Shown: positions 1-12,435, counted from the first letter of the stretch. The stretch is 64,000 nt of DNA from Camelus bactrianus (GCF_048773025.1 NC_133541.1:113057912-113121911), one strand, 5' to 3'. The notes: generated by a model not told the origin, from the letters alone. Numbers and translations are program-made.

Positions 1-790
1 AACAGAAACAAGAAAGTTGAAGTAATTAAAATCACTTATTCTGAAAAAGAGAACACTGTGGTCATGATTTTTAACCATCAAACATTGTAAAATCCATTAG
101 CTGGAAAAAAAGTTTACACTTACTCTATGTAACCCCAAAGGTCTGAATTTAGGTATTATCCAAAAAAGCTATACAGAGAAATAATTTGTCTAAAAACAAG
201 TAAGAACATTATTATCAAAAAAAAAAAATAACCAATTTTTGAATTGATATTCACTGAAGGTATTTCGTCATAAGACACTGATACTTCATTGGCCCCTCAA
301 ACATGAGCTATTAAAATAGGTAAGTAATTTCAAGCTTATTTTGTATTTTTAGTTGGAAAAGTCTTTATTGAAAATACAAGTCTTGATTTCTGGATTTCCT
401 AAAGCAATTCTGTCAACTACAGAAATGAAAATCTTTCCACCCATCGTCTGAAAATCCTCTGACAACCATCCCAATAGACAGAACACAAGTAAAAATCCAT
501 TTGTTAAAACTAGGAAACAGATCAATGCTTTAAAGTTCAAGTTATGTGTAGGTAGAGAAATAACCATTTTGAAACCAGCAGAGCCAAGCTGGAGCCCATG
601 TCAGAGCACAGTCCCACACAGAGTGTGTGGGAAACAAGAGTACACAATGGGATGCTAACACTGGTGAACACAGACAAAAGTGCCTCTGTACAAAGATGAT
701 CCCACCCTGACTGGCAACGTTCTTATAACAGACCAGTGTATCAGAGCACTGGCTACTGGGAAATAGATGGGAAGGGGTCTAAAATAGCTC
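1..790. other. Intergenic, nothing recognised
   Basis: AT-rich DNA without exons, splice-bounded reading frames or repeat families that I can name. Confidence 0.5.
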
Positions 791-794
791 AGGC

Positions 795-796
<2 letters not shown>

Positions 797-838
<42 letters not shown>
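797..838 (+). repeat. (TG)21 microsatellite
   Basis: An uninterrupted run of 21 TG units; likely polymorphic in length. Confidence 0.98.
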
Positions 839-839
<1 letters not shown>

Positions 840-995
840 TCCACGTATGTACAGAGAGGGGAGGTGGAGGTACTCAGTGGGTAAGGAAAAACCAAAACAA
901 TGAAAAATGAACTAGCACAAAATGAATCAGAGAGAAAATGACAGACACAGAAGAGAAGCAAAGACCCCAAAAATATAACTGTAGTCCTTGAAGGT

Positions 996-1024
996 AAAAA
1001 CAAAACAAAACAAAACAAAAAAAC
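996..1024 (+). repeat. (CAAAA)n simple repeat
   Basis: Four CAAAA units with flanking A-runs, probably a decayed A-tail of an older retroelement. Confidence 0.85.
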
Positions 1025-1519
1025 TAACAGTTATGGATTTTAAATGTGAAATAGAACTTGTCACCATCCAAATGGAAAAATGATTGAGGAAACTTTGGCA
1101 AAGAACTAGTGGTCTTTTTATTTACAGATGAAAAATATACTTAATTTTAGATCTGAGACTAAAACAAAGTGGCTAAGTGTAGAAGGAAAGTACATAAATG
1201 TTAACTGTTCTGTCAAGGTAGAGATATTATAATTTTTAAAAAGAAAAGAATAGAAGAAGAAAAAGTATAATAATCATTACCTCAGAGGAGACAGGTGGGT
1301 GATGAAAGGAATTAGTATAAAGATAACCAATAGTACAAAATATATACCTTCCAAAACAAAAACAAGAAATTTGAGAGAAAAGATCACATAGAAAAATAAA
1401 CACAGTAAATATATCAAAATAATATATTTGATGCCATACTTAAGTCATATCAGTAAATATAAAAAAGACATGATCTACCTATTAGAAGAAAAAGATTTTC
1501 ATACTGACTCACAAGGAAA

Positions 1520-2205
1520 AACTTACCAGAATAGAGAGTCCGGAAATAAACCCACACATATATGGTCAAATAATCTACAAGGAGCCAAGAATATACAACA
1601 GATACCTCTCTCTAGGTATCTGTTGGGGGTTGGTTCCAGGACCTACCACGGATATCAAAATCTGTGGATGCTCAAGTCCCACAGCCAGCCCTCCACATCC
1701 ACGGGGTCTGCAACCTCGGATCCAATCAACCACAGGTCATGTGATCAGTTTGCAGGTTGGTTGATTTCACGGCTGCAGAACCTGCAGACACAGAGAGCTG
1801 ACTGTGTGTTTACTGAAAAAAATTCACATGTAAGTGGACCCATGCAGTCCAAAAACCCCTGTTTTTCAAGGGTCAACTTTACAATGAGAAAAGGACAGTC
1901 TCTTCAATAAAACGATGATGGGAAAACTGAACAGCTACACGCAAAAGAATCAAACTGGACCACGACTTTACCCGATACACAAACATGACCTCAAAATGGG
2001 TTAAAGACTTGAATTTAAAATCTGAAACCATAAAACTCCTATAACAGCATAGGCTAAGCTCTTTGCCGTTAAGTCCAGGTGAAGACTTTTGGGATCGGAC
2101 ACCAAAAACAAAGGCAACAACAAATAAGCAAGTGGGACTACATCGAACTAAAAAGCTTCTGCACAACAAGGGAAACCTCGACAAAATGAAAAGGTAGCCT
2201 GCTGA
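1520..2205 (+). mobile_element. L1 (L1M/L1MA-type) ORF2 3' fragment, split by a Tigger element
   Basis: The flanks read as the end of L1 ORF2: AGAGAGTCCGGAAATAAACC, then AAGAATATACAA, then GGACAGTCTCTTCAATAAA, GTGGGACTACATCGAACTAA and AAAAGCTTCTGCACAACAAG. The frame is broken many times. The left and right halves are collinear with L1 and are separated at about 1598-1882 by a DNA transposon, so the L1 is the older insertion. Confidence 0.75.
1599..1881. mobile_element. Tigger2/MER2-type (pogo-like) DNA transposon, rearranged
   Basis: Contains the diagnostic blocks GGTTGGTTCCAGGACC, ATCTGTGGATGCTCAAGTCC, and GTGGACCCATGCAGTCC with an ending TTCAAGGGTCAACTTTA. These are terminal and subterminal parts of Tigger2/MER2. 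Both kinds of end are present but out of normal order, suggesting internal deletion and inversion, or two nested copies. It sits inside the L1 between two TA-containing flanks. Confidence 0.75.
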
Positions 2206-2214
2206 ATTCACCAC

Positions 2215-2410
2215 ACAGCTGAATCCTGCCAACGACCACTTGAGTGACACGAGCCTTGAGATGGCCAGAACCTCCCTGGATACCTAGATTGTGGCCTGAA
2301 ACAGACCCTGAAGCAGAGGATGCAGTTAAGACTTGCCCAGATTTCCTGACCCACAGAAACTGTGAGGTGACAAAATTTCGCCTAAGCCACGAAGTTTTAG
2401 GGTAACATGT
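2215..2410 (+). mobile_element. LTR remnant, MaLR-like (ERVL-MaLR)
   Basis: The 3' part of an old LTR: CTGCCAACGACCAC, GACCCACAGAAACTGTGAGG and AAGCCACGAAGTTTTAGGG resemble mammalian MaLR-type LTR ends. It is old and partial. Confidence 0.4.
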
Positions 2411-3261
2411 TAACTGTGATTCTTTTTTGGACCTGTAGGAAACAAACCACAGATACAAAAGGCAGTGCTTGGACAATTAGAGACATTTGATTTTGCATAT
2501 GTGGTATTGATGTGCAACTTCTTTGATGTAGTAATACAGTCGGGGCTCTGTAAGGAAAAAAAATTCTTAGGCGACGTGTGCTGAAATATTTAGGGGTAAA
2601 TGCTTTCAAGTAGTTCAACCAACAAAAGCGCAACAAAATGCACCCATAAATAAGTGTGTGGCTGAGTGTGTATATGGAAAGAGAGGGAGCAGAATGCTAA
2701 TAATTTGTAAAAGTACATAAAAGGCATATGGATGGTCATTGTGTGCATCAATATTAGGTAAATTATTATATAGTTTCAAAATAACACTGTATAAATTAAA
2801 ATTTAAACTCTTTTAAATTAAATTAAATTAAGACTCTTCCATAGGTTTTTAATTCTTCAAACTAGAAGTTTACGTATTTAGGATGAATATTGCTGGAATT
2901 TTCCAGTATCAAAACAGAATTTGTGAAAATGACTCCATGGTGAGGGACTGACTCCAGAGCCCTCCCCAGTCAGCCCTCAGCCCTCAGCGCAGCTGGAAGG
3001 CACTGTGGAAATAAAGCCTCACGAAGAACACAGAAAGCCACTAAAATAAATCACCTTGAAGGTCTTATTCCATTCTGAGCATCTACGATCTTATGCTTCT
3101 TGACCCACTGTAAAATTTGTTCACGACTCGATGGCTTCGCCTTTATGTAAAAACCACCCTCAAACACTTGAAATCCCACACCTTCTAGGAAAAGCTACTA
3201 GAGAGCTAATTAAGTATTTTGAGCAAAAATGAAGCTCTCCTACCTCCAATTTTCTTTCATT

Positions 3262-3420
3262 TAGGGAGTGCATTAGGACTCCCCTGAGAATCTGGTTCAA
3301 ATGCAGATTCTGATTCAGTAGGTCTGGAGGGGGGTTTAAAAGCCTACATTTCTAGTAAGTTCCCAGGTGAGGCTGCGACCGCTGCAGCAAGGACCACGTT
3401 CCAAGCTGCAGGGCCTCAGT
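3262..3420. mobile_element. hAT-Charlie MER5-type element
   Basis: Shows the MER5-type body: GAATCTGGTTCAAATGCAGA, TTCTGATTCAGTAGGTCTGG, CTAGTAAGTTCCCAGGTGA. Non-autonomous and old; terminal repeats are poorly kept. Confidence 0.6.
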
Positions 3421-3539
3421 GCAGCTTCTCAGCGGACTGTCATTTAAAGTGAAGTTCAACTCTCAGTCATTCCAGTGCTAGTAATTTACCTGTGGATTCA
3501 CTTTGTCAAGAAAGGAAAAACAGACACAGAAAGGGGTTT

Positions 3540-4140
3540 GCTATAACAATCATATAATTGCAAAAGAAAAAAAAATAGAAACACTCAATGTCCATCAACA
3601 GGAGAATGACTGAATTATGGTTTATCCATATAAGGCAATGCACGTCACTTTTTAAAAGCTGCCTACCTTGTGATCCAACCATTCTAACTCTAGGTGTTTT
3701 CCCAAGAGAAATAAAACACTCCCTCTCAAAACAAAACAAAAAAACCTATGCAAGTATGGTTATAACAGATTCACTCACAATTGCCAAAAATTGTTAAGTC
3801 CAAGAGCCTATAAATAGGAAAATGGGTGAGCAAACTGTGGTGTAGTCATACAATGTAATACTACTCAGCAACTGTAAAAACAATAAATAAGTAAAACAAA
3901 AAGCAGACTACTGCTACCCTCAACAGCATGGATGAATCTCTAACACATCATACTGAGTTGAAAGAAGACTTACATAACTTCCTATTTCTTGATAGGGATT
4001 TGAGTCACAAAGGCGGGTGCATGTATCAAAACTCATCGCATGTTACACTTAAGGTTTGTGAATTTCCTTTTATGTAAAACTTATCTCCCCACAGGAAAAA
4101 TGGAGGCCAATGTTGAACTCTAGTTAATGATACTCACAGG
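3540..4140 (+). mobile_element. Old L1M fragment(s)
   Basis: Typical L1 3' ORF2/UTR phrases: AATGTCCATCAACAGGAGAA, CATACAATGTAATACTACTC, CATGGATGAATCTCTAACAC. The segment seems to hold two partly repeated L1 pieces. It is heavily diverged. Confidence 0.6.
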
Positions 4141-4856
4141 AAGTATTCAGGGGTAAGTGAATCACTGTCTGCCACTTTAAATGTATCAAAAAATAAAATG
4201 GATTGTGAGACAGAGGGATGGATGTGTGATAGTGAAGTAAAATGTTAATGGTGGAACTTACGTAGTGGGTCACATTTCTTTAACCTTCCTGCACGTTTAA
4301 TTTCTTTTCATACTGAACTGCTGGGAAAAGTGAGAAGGATGCGTGTGGACATGGAAAGATCAGCAGGCAATATAGTCATGCGGAGAAAAATAAGATACAG
4401 GTACACCCACAGGGGCGTGTGTGAGATTTCTGGGCAGACAGACAGGAGACTTACTTGCTGTTAAGTCTGAGGAATGGGGAGACTTCCACTTTCTGAAAGG
4501 GAGGAAAATGAAAGTTAAGAAATGCAATACCGTCAAAAATAAAATTACACAGGCAGGGGAAGTAATGACCCAAAGCAGCCAAAAGTGAGCTCAGTGTGGT
4601 ACGTAACGATACGTGTGTTGGAACACAACACAAGCGCGTCCGTCTGCTCTGGCCCTCACCGCTCAGAGACATTCAGCACCTCCCTTGAGCCTGTTGCTCG
4701 GTGCTGTCAGCTCTTATGATATTGAGAAGAATCTGCCTAATTTTTTCAGTTAAAATCAATATTCTACTAGTTGCTGGGGGGTAATGATGAAAACAGCTGA
4801 GTCCCTTTCCTCAAAATATTCCTGAAAGAGTGAATATTCACATACCTAAATATGTT

Positions 4857-5011
4857 GGGGAGGAGGGGAGACCTCAGTGACAGACTGAGTGCCTAGAACG
4901 CATGAGATCCTGGGTTCAATCCCCAGTACCTCCATTAAAGTAAATAAATAAAACCTAATTGCCTCCCCTCTACTATAAAATAAATAAATAAAAGCAAGCA
5001 AGCAAGCAAAC
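4857..5011 (+). mobile_element. Camelid tRNA-derived SINE (Vic-1 type)
   Basis: tRNA-like head with a recognisable B box (GGGTTCAATCCCC), body CAGTACCTCCATTAAA, then an AATAAATAA tail and a further AAGC run. The A-box part is degraded. Not a functional tRNA gene. Confidence 0.85.
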
Positions 5012-5880
5012 ATATAGCTGGTTGTAATGCCAGCTTTGGGGTGTCTGCCCAGCCAATGGCTTCCTCCCTGGAGAAGGCTTCTCATAGGGGTGTAAACCCA
5101 GGCAAGTTCTTCTTCTACTTGACCTCAAGCCTCCAGGCAAGGCCAACTAGGATGAACCCAAGATGGTCTAATCAGATGTCTCTTTCATAAGTTCAGAATT
5201 AAATTACAATCTACCCATTAATTTTTCCTGGTGCTGGACGTATAAGCTCGGGAACTGAGATGCCATTTTGCACCATGTCACCACGTGCAACTGAGAGGCA
5301 CAGAAAGCTGGCTGGCCAAGAGAGAGTGCATGGGGGCTGTGCAGAGGGAAGATGAGAGTCGGTGAAGCCCCCAGAGACCTACAAAGAACGGCTACCTGAT
5401 TTCTATTCATGCCCCTGCACTCCTATTCCAGGTGCCTTGTAAAGCACACTTGTGGGTCACTGCCCCTAGGTCCCATGAGGACTTTGAAGCTGTTCATAAA
5501 GCTTCCTTTCTTTGCAACAAGAGGAAGAATTTCCCTTGCACCTTGAAACGCTGTAACTAAGGCAATTATTGCAGAAGAATGTGCAAAGTGCACTTCCGGA
5601 GGCCAGAGGAGACCCCACCTGAGGCTCTGAGAATTCAGAAAACATCAAACTACATAGGCAGTCACCTGGGAGCACAATGCATGGGCTTGGAGGCTCTGAA
5701 CTAAGAGACTTCCCGTTCTGTGACTCCCCTCATCCATCTCTCCCAGCCAGGGGTCCAGCGGGACAACGGGGTCTGCAGATGCTGAAGTCTTTCTCAATCA
5801 TCACTCCGAAATTAACTTTCAATCTTGCTTCACAAACACAGCCTTAAGACAAGCCCCTAACCACTACTTACAAGTAAATT
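5012..5880. other. Intergenic, nothing recognised
   Basis: No exon, RNA gene or repeat family that I can support; the reading frames here are short. Confidence 0.45.
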
Positions 5881-5896
5881 TTCACCCCAGATCCTT

Positions 5897-6015
5897 TTTT
5901 AAAAAAATAATTATGTTTTTATTTATTTATTTTTAACAGAGGTACTAGGGATTGAACCCAGGACTTCGTGCAAGCTACGCACGCACTTTACCACTGAGCT
6001 ATACCTTCCCTCCCT
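5897..6015 (-). mobile_element. Camelid tRNA-derived SINE (Vic-1 type)
   Basis: Minus-strand copy: the rc B box GGGATTGAACCC and rc A box ACCACTGAGCTATACC are clear, with a T-rich rc tail at the left. Flanked by target-site duplications CCAGATCCTT (5887-5896) and CCAAATCCTT (6016-6025), 9 of 10 matching. Confidence 0.92.
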
Positions 6016-6579
6016 CCAAATCCTTCTTATTTAGAAGTTTCCAGGAAAGCAGAGATTCTGAATGATTAAAAAGTAATATCCAAGTATGATTCATGAAATG
6101 AGCTCTGTATTTCTCATCCTCCTCTGTTGTACCAGTGGACAAATAACAAACTGCTGTAGGTTCGGACAAGTAGAGACTGGGGTTTGCTGATGTGCGGCGC
6201 TCATGTACTATGAAAAATGTGCCGGTTTCCATGTGCGTGGCTTTGGACACGTGTGCAGGAAAGCTGAAAGCTGGCTGTCAGGTGCTGGCTTTCCAAGTGG
6301 TTGTGGTCATGGCTCTCTGTGCTTCCTAGTCCAGCTCTCCCTCCTCTGGACATAACAACCTCTCTTTAACAGATACAAACACCCAGCAGAGCAGAGTTAA
6401 CTTTCTCGGGACTCAACGCCTGGGTCACACTTATCTGAGACAGAGGGACTCAGGAAGATGTAATCCAGTATTCTGGTTTAAAATGAAGGAATTTCAATCC
6501 CCCTTCCAGTCCAGTAACTTCTCAGTTGCACACTAGCAGTAAGTAGTCAAGATCAGAAGACGACAACGTGTATTTGCTC

Positions 6580-6860
6580 ATTCCCCAAGTATCTCAGTGC
6601 GCCTGTGTCAGGCTGTCTATGTGCCACGCTCACGGGGAGGCCAGAGTAAGTATGTCAGGAAGTAATGTGTTCTTTGAACAAAAAGAACACAAGCTAAGAG
6701 TACATTTCAGGTAGTCTGGTTGGGAAAGACCTCTGTGATATGATGACATTTGGGCAGAAGCCTGAAGAACAGGAAGGGACAGCTGTCTGGGAAAAGCACA
6801 TTACAGACAGGGCTCAACAGCACGTGCAAAGGCCCTGAGGAATGACAATGCCAGCAAGGT
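6580..6860 (+). mobile_element. L2 fragment
   Basis: L2 3'-region phrases: GATGACATTTGGGCAGAAGC, CTGAAGAACAGGAAGGGACA, CACGTGCAAAGGCCCTGAGG. Old and diverged. Confidence 0.55.
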
Positions 6861-7358
6861 AGTTTCTAAGAAGTTAATGTCACGGAGTGAAAAACGGGCC
6901 TTGATGTGGATTAGCAAAGCACATTGTGAATGACGGACAACTGTCCTGAGTCCATGACACTCACCGATAGTCGTAAATCCCTTTCCTGTCCATGTGCCTG
7001 TCATTTTTCAAAGCTCCAGGGTATTTTATTATTAGAAAATAGTGAGCAGTTATTTGGAAGCAAAATGTTCTTTTTCCCTCTGTGTTACCTGACTTACTTC
7101 ATCTGCCAGGTCAAACACTCAATCTGTCAAACAAGCCCATTGCTTATGGATTTGATACATAATGACCAGAGACTCACAAAAAATAATCAAATAAAGCAGC
7201 CTTAATGTCTTTTATTAAACTCAGCGTGTCAACAAAATTTAAAGTGTAAACTTGGGATCAAGACCAGCCAGTACAGGTAACTTTCAAGCTGTCTTTTGCA
7301 GGAAAAAACAGATGTAACAATGGAATAGAACTTAAAGTCCAAGGTACCCTACCATCCT

Positions 7359-7390
7359 ACACACAACACACATACACATACACACACACA
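7359..7390 (+). repeat. (CA)n-rich microsatellite, interrupted
   Basis: CACA runs interrupted by AACA and TACA, immediately before an L1M fragment. Confidence 0.9.
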
Positions 7391-7526
7391 GAATTCCTTA
7401 CATGATAAAAAGTCGCATTTAAAAGCAGTAAGAAAATTATGAATTGTTCAATAATGTTGATGGGACAACTGGCAAGACACTGGGGAAAAATATAAATGCA
7501 TTCTTTTACCAAAATGGATTCTACCA

Positions 7527-7700
7527 GGGGACGGTGTAGCTCAGTGGTAGAGCACGTGCTTAGCATGCATGAGGTCCTGGGTTCAATCCCCAGGGTTTGT
7601 GTTAAAAAAAAAAAGTGAAAAGTAAATTAAAAAAAATTAATAAACCTATTTGTTCCCCCTAAACAGCTCTAAAAAACCCACAAAAAAACAAAAATTAAAA
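7527..7700 (+). mobile_element. Camelid tRNA-derived SINE (Vic-1 type)
   Basis: A box TAGCTCAGTGGTAGAGCA and B box GGTTCAATCCCC are well kept; the tail is A-rich. The L1M host sequence resumes directly after the tail. Flanking TTCTACCAG / ATTCCAG may be a decayed target-site duplication. Confidence 0.9.
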
Positions 7701-8477
7701 AAAAAAATTCCAGTGGATCAAAAGGTGAAAATAAAATTGTGAAAGTCAAAGAAAACATTGCATTAAAAAAAAATAACAACATCAGAGTGGGCAAAGCTAA
7801 AGCAAAATATATAACCCAAAAGCCTCAAAGGAAAAGATGAACAGCTATAAGTACATAAAAATTCCAAAACCATACACAATAAAAAGACAAAGCTGGTAAG
7901 GAAGCACAACATGACAGTACAGAGAAACTCCTCCGTGCGCACAAAGTTCCGCAAAACCAATGTCAGAAGAGACACTCCTCCGAAAGTGGAAGTAGCATGG
8001 ATAGACACTCGGCAGGAAAAAAAAAAATGCAAATGGGCTTTTAAACAAATGCACAAATGCACAGTCAAAACCAAATAAATTTCATTTAAAACTGTGAACT
8101 ATCATTTTGTCCTATTAACAGATACCAAAAAGTTCTGAAAACAAAGTGTTGGTAAGGGTATAAGAAACAGGCTTTCCTATGTGATTGCTGGTCCAAGTGT
8201 CAACTGGGACAGTCTTTTGGGGGGACAGTTTGGCTACATCCCTAACAATCTAACATTCCCAGGCCCTTTGATGTAGCCATTATATAATTTAGGCAATTTA
8301 CCCCACTACCTATGTCCTCACACGTGTAAAGATGAATAGCTAAGGCTACAGTATGATTTCTAACAGCAAAAAATGGGAAACAACCTAACCATTCACTGAT
8401 GAGGAAAGAGTTATGTCCAGGACGGCACAATCATGTATTGTAATATCGTGCAGCCATTAAAAAGATTAAGCCAACTT

Positions 8478-8611
8478 GGGACGGGGAGGGTATAGCCGAG
8501 GGGTAGAGTGCGCATGCTTGGTATGCTCGAGGTTCTGGGCTCAATCCCCAGTACTTCCATTAAAATAAATACCAACCTCATTACGTCCCCCTCCAAAAAA
8601 AAGGGAGAAAG
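8478..8611 (+). mobile_element. Camelid tRNA-derived SINE (Vic-1 type) with clear target-site duplication
   Basis: tRNA-like head (TATAGCCGAGGGGTAGAGTG, GGGCTCAATCCCC) and body CAGTACTTCCATTAAAATAA. The flanks 8459-8477 and 8612-8630 are near-identical 19-mers (AAAAAGATTA followed by a diverged pair and CAACTT), about 16-17 of 19 matching: L1-mediated insertion. Confidence 0.95.
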
Positions 8612-9699
8612 AAAAAGATTATGGCAACTTACATGGGCAGTAAGACTTCCAAGATATAATGGTAAATAATAAAAGCAAGACAAAGGTATTACAGATACAA
8701 TATGCACATACCAACACACGCAAGGAAATACACCAGCAAGAATAACCCCGCAAAACATCTGTCACTCCCGATGTGCCCAAAGGTCAGTGGCTTCATTAGC
8801 CCATGATCATATTGCCAGTGAGTAGGGAGGCGAGGCCTCAAACCCAGATCTGTCAGACTCCTACTAATCTCATGCTGCTCATCATGACGCTAGATGCCAT
8901 TTAACAAAAGCTAAAAGGACCCAAGTAGCAAGAAAAAAAATGGCAAGAAGTTTCTTCCTACCATCTACTTCCCAAACAGCAAGGTGTAAAAATGAGCAGA
9001 GCGCTAATCAAGAAACGAATAGAATTTTTAACAGAAGGCATTTTCATCTTTAAGTCCTTGAAGGGAAAACGCTGATACAGTAGAAGAATGTTTAGCCCTG
9101 TCTCCACCTCCCAGGTATACTCTGAAAAGACAACCAGGATTTGTCAACATAAAAAAGAGTATTTTGTCACTAACATGAGTTTTAGGTACAAAGCCCATCA
9201 GGCTGGAATTCTCACCTACTGGCCATCCAAGAGACCTGGTGTTTTCCTTGCTAGCTTCAACTCAGTTCTACCTGGTTTAAAATATAAATAAATCTCCAGC
9301 TTGTTTGACAGCTTTATGTGTCAAAAAAAAACCTACTTATCTATCGCCAGATATATAAACATCCTTCCAACACACAGCCAGCTCGTTGGGAAGGACTGAA
9401 AATTCCCTTGGATGAGGTCTGAAATTTGCAGCCCTAGGTCCTGGCAAAAATTGCTTTCCAGCTCTTGGGCTAAGGTTTTCTATGCCAAACCAATCATGGT
9501 AGCTGCCTAGCCCTCCTGTGAGCCTTCTCTGTGTCGTTTCTCCTCAGACTGTCCACAGTTTGTTATTTTCAGTAACAACAAAACAGGATGAACAATATGC
9601 CTCTGCTTGTTGCCTACCCAATACTCATCTCCCTCTTCCCTTGTTAACAGAACCCTGATTTTGTTTCGTCAAAGAAATACCCAGTTAAATACTCAATCT

Positions 9700-10070
9700 C
9701 CCATCCTCCATTGCCGCTAAAGGTAGTCACATGACCCAGTCCCCACCAATGAGACTAACGTAAGTCACTGGTGGCGCTGCCTGAGGACCTCCTTAAAAGT
9801 GACTGGACGCTGGGTCCTTTCTTCCTTTGCTCTCACTCTCTCTTGGCTGGGATGCAGATACGACGACCGGAGGTGGCTCTGCCATTTTGTAACCCTGAGG
9901 TTGAGAGCCACACACTAAGGATGGTAGAACAGGATCACAGAAGGAGCCTATGTTCTTGAAGACATCCTTGAACAGCAGCACCAGCCCCACCTCATGACTT
10001 TCTATGTGGGAAAGATAAACCCTCATTTGGTTAAGCACTTTGGACAGGTTTCTGAAACAAACAGTTGAAC
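9700..10070 (+). mobile_element. Ancient LTR-like repeat, family uncertain
   Basis: Shares blocks with old mammalian LTR-type repeats: GGTTGAGAGCCACACACTAA, GGATGGTAGAACAGGATCAC, and a 3' ATAAACCCTCATTTGGTTAA. A related relic seems to lie at 40540-40920. Confidence 0.35.
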
Positions 10071-10499
10071 GCCATCCCAAGGGCCAACCACCTGTCCTTT
10101 TGTGAAGTCTCTTTTGTGAATTTCAAAGCAAGTATTAGGAGAGAATCCGCTTGTTCAAGCTGACGCAGGGAAGGAAATAATGACATAAGGACAGGTCCGC
10201 CCTCTTGTGGGTAAAACACGCAGATACATAACCCACCCTAATACAAAGCAGAGTTAAATAAGTGATGAATGGAAGAGCCAACAACTGCTGTGGAAACAGA
10301 GGGAAAAATGAAATCTGACTGGCCATGGGGGAAAGTTTAATAGCAGAATCTGTATCTCATCTGAGCCTTGAAAAATAAACAGAATTTTTATAGCCAAAGA
10401 GCCTACAGGCTAGAGATACAGCATGAACAGGGGTTTGCAGCTGTGCTGGAGAATGGCAGGTGAAGGGCTCCTTATCTGCTCTGATCACATCAACACTAA

Positions 10500-10745
10500 C
10501 AATGACAGCTGTCATTTACTGAGTACTTACCCTGCACAGCTCTTTTACGTGCATTTTCTCACTAAATCCTTATTACAAGCCACAAAGAGGTACTATTATT
10601 ATGTTATTGTCTCCATCTTACAAAGAAATTGAAGCATCAAGAAGTTAAATCATTTCTCCAGGTCAACAGAGAGAATAAATGGCAGAGACAGGGTCTTGGC
10701 AAGAATCATTCTGGTTCCAGAGCCCAGCACTTAAGTCTCTTCATC
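10500..10745 (+). repeat. MIR SINE
   Basis: MIR core: TTTACTGAGTACTTACCCTG, then GAAATTGAAGCATCAAGAAG and GTTAAATCATTTCTCCAGGT. About 25-30% diverged by eye. Confidence 0.75.
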
Positions 10746-10903
10746 CAAGTGCTTGATAAAGTCCTTATGAAGGACGTTACTACAAGATGAGGGTGGCTAC
10801 TGGCACATGGAACAAGGTGGAACCCAAACCCAATGGCTAAGATGACTATGAGTTTTTTAAGAGCGCTGTATTGTCAAGAGCCTGGATTAAAAGTAACTAT
10901 TTA

Positions 10904-11076
10904 CTATATTACTGTATATATACAGGGAACTATATTCAGTATCTTGTAGTAACTTATGGTGAAAAGGAATGTGAAAACAAATGTATGTATGTTCACGTAT
11001 GACTGAAGCATTGTGCTGCACACCAGAAATTGACACAACAGTGTAAATTGACCGTACTTCAATAAATAAAAATTTT
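10904..11076 (+). mobile_element. Short L1 3' end with target-site duplication
   Basis: Starts inside the 3' UTR (ACAGGGAACTATATTCAGTA) and ends CACACCAGAAATTGACACAA … TACTTCAATAAATAAAAA. Flanked by AAAGTAACTATTTA (10890-10903) and AAAGCAACTATTTA (11077-11090), 13 of 14 matching. A 5'-truncated, fairly recent insertion. Confidence 0.93.
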
Positions 11077-11090
11077 AAAGCAACTATTTA

Positions 11091-12422
11091 AGACTTAAAA
11101 CCATACGTGGACCTCCAAACATCACTTGTCAAGAAAGGAGCTGAGTCAGCTCCCAAGTAAAGTATGTAATCCTTACCCCCACAACACGTAGGACCAAGGA
11201 GAACACTGCCAGCAGAAGAATATCCCAAAAGGCAGAGACAGGGTCTGGGAAGAACACTGTACAATGAAAATGGTCCCAGGGAGCAGAATGGAAACCTCTT
11301 GAAGGAACGTCCTCCAATCACAACCGAGAAAGCCCCAAACATGTGAGCCTGAGGGCTTTCAAAATTGCCCCACACCAGTGACGACTGTGTATCTCCCATT
11401 CTTCCCCCATTCCAAATGGAAATGATCATTAAAATTATCCTGACCCTGCCTCTTTCATCACTGTGTATTGCAGACTTAGGTGAAAAAGAATTTTGTTTTT
11501 AAAAAAAAAAAGTCCTGAAAGCATAATCAAGAATTATAAACTTCTGTTTGCAGCAATATTACACATTGATTCTTGAAGGCCCACCACCTCAGAACAACTA
11601 GATCCCACATATAGCACACTTTTAATTTCATTGCTGGACCCATAGGAAATGAAAGTCATTCACCAAGAGGAAGTAACTCACATATCTACCCCCACCACCG
11701 AACAGAACTTGAATGAAAGCCATGAGCAGTAAGCATATAGGGATGGTTATGGCTACAGTGAGGAGGAAGTGTTTTACAGTCAGTGTTTCCACTGTCAGAC
11801 TTAAGTCAACAGCAAATTGGATGTGGAGGCTAAATCAGAATTTCACAAAATAAGCCAGTGATTCTGCAATGAACTGAAGTGGCCCCAATAGTGGTACCAC
11901 GCCTTGTTTCACATATTAAGTAATTGTTATTACACATTCTCTCTGGAAGAAACCATCTTCAATTTAAAAATCAACTTTATATATTCTACAACCACAGATT
12001 ATAAGACGTGCAAGGAAAGGAACCACCATGAGGGAGAGTCAGCAGAAAAAAGCAGTAACAGATTTGAACTCTTCTTTCCCCAAGGGCTAGATATACTAGA
12101 ATCAGATCTATAATTTATCATGTTAGTTTATGAAGTGATTTTAAAAATAAGAGAGAATCAGAAGACCAACAAAAATAAACTGGTAGTTTTAAAAAAAATG
12201 AACTCTTAGAAATAAAAGTATTTTATTACTTACACACAAAATGTATTATATAAATGATTGTACATATTTACTATACGTTATTTCCCAGGGTAGGACAAAT
12301 AGAGACTAAATATCCCTAATGAGAAAATTTGTGGGTTGGACGATAGATCTGGAGAAACCACTCAAAATGCAGCATAGAGAGGCAGGAACAAAAATTCCCA
12401 AAATGGAGATTAAGGATAAAAT
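11091..12422. other. Intergenic, nothing recognised
   Basis: No exon or named repeat that I can support; an A-run at 11499-11510 is the only simple feature. Confidence 0.4.
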
Positions 12423-12435
12423 GGGGGGGGGGGGG
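12423..12435 (+). repeat. G13 homopolymer
   Basis: An uninterrupted run of 13 G; prone to length change and sequencing error. Confidence 0.9.

Larger units (their letters stand above)
7391..8750 (+). mobile_element. Old L1M ORF2/3' fragment, split by two SINEs
   Basis: L1 phrases in order: TTGATGGGACAACTGGCAAG, then AATTCCAGTGGATCAAAAGG after the first SINE, AACAGCAAAAAATGGGAAAC, and GTGCAGCCATTAAAAAGATT up to the second SINE. The two SINEs at 7527 and 8478 landed in it later. Confidence 0.6.

Noticed and set aside
7527-7600. A tRNA gene (good A and B boxes)
   Set aside because: It is the head of a dispersed SINE with an A-rich tail and lies in an old L1; no acceptor stem can form.
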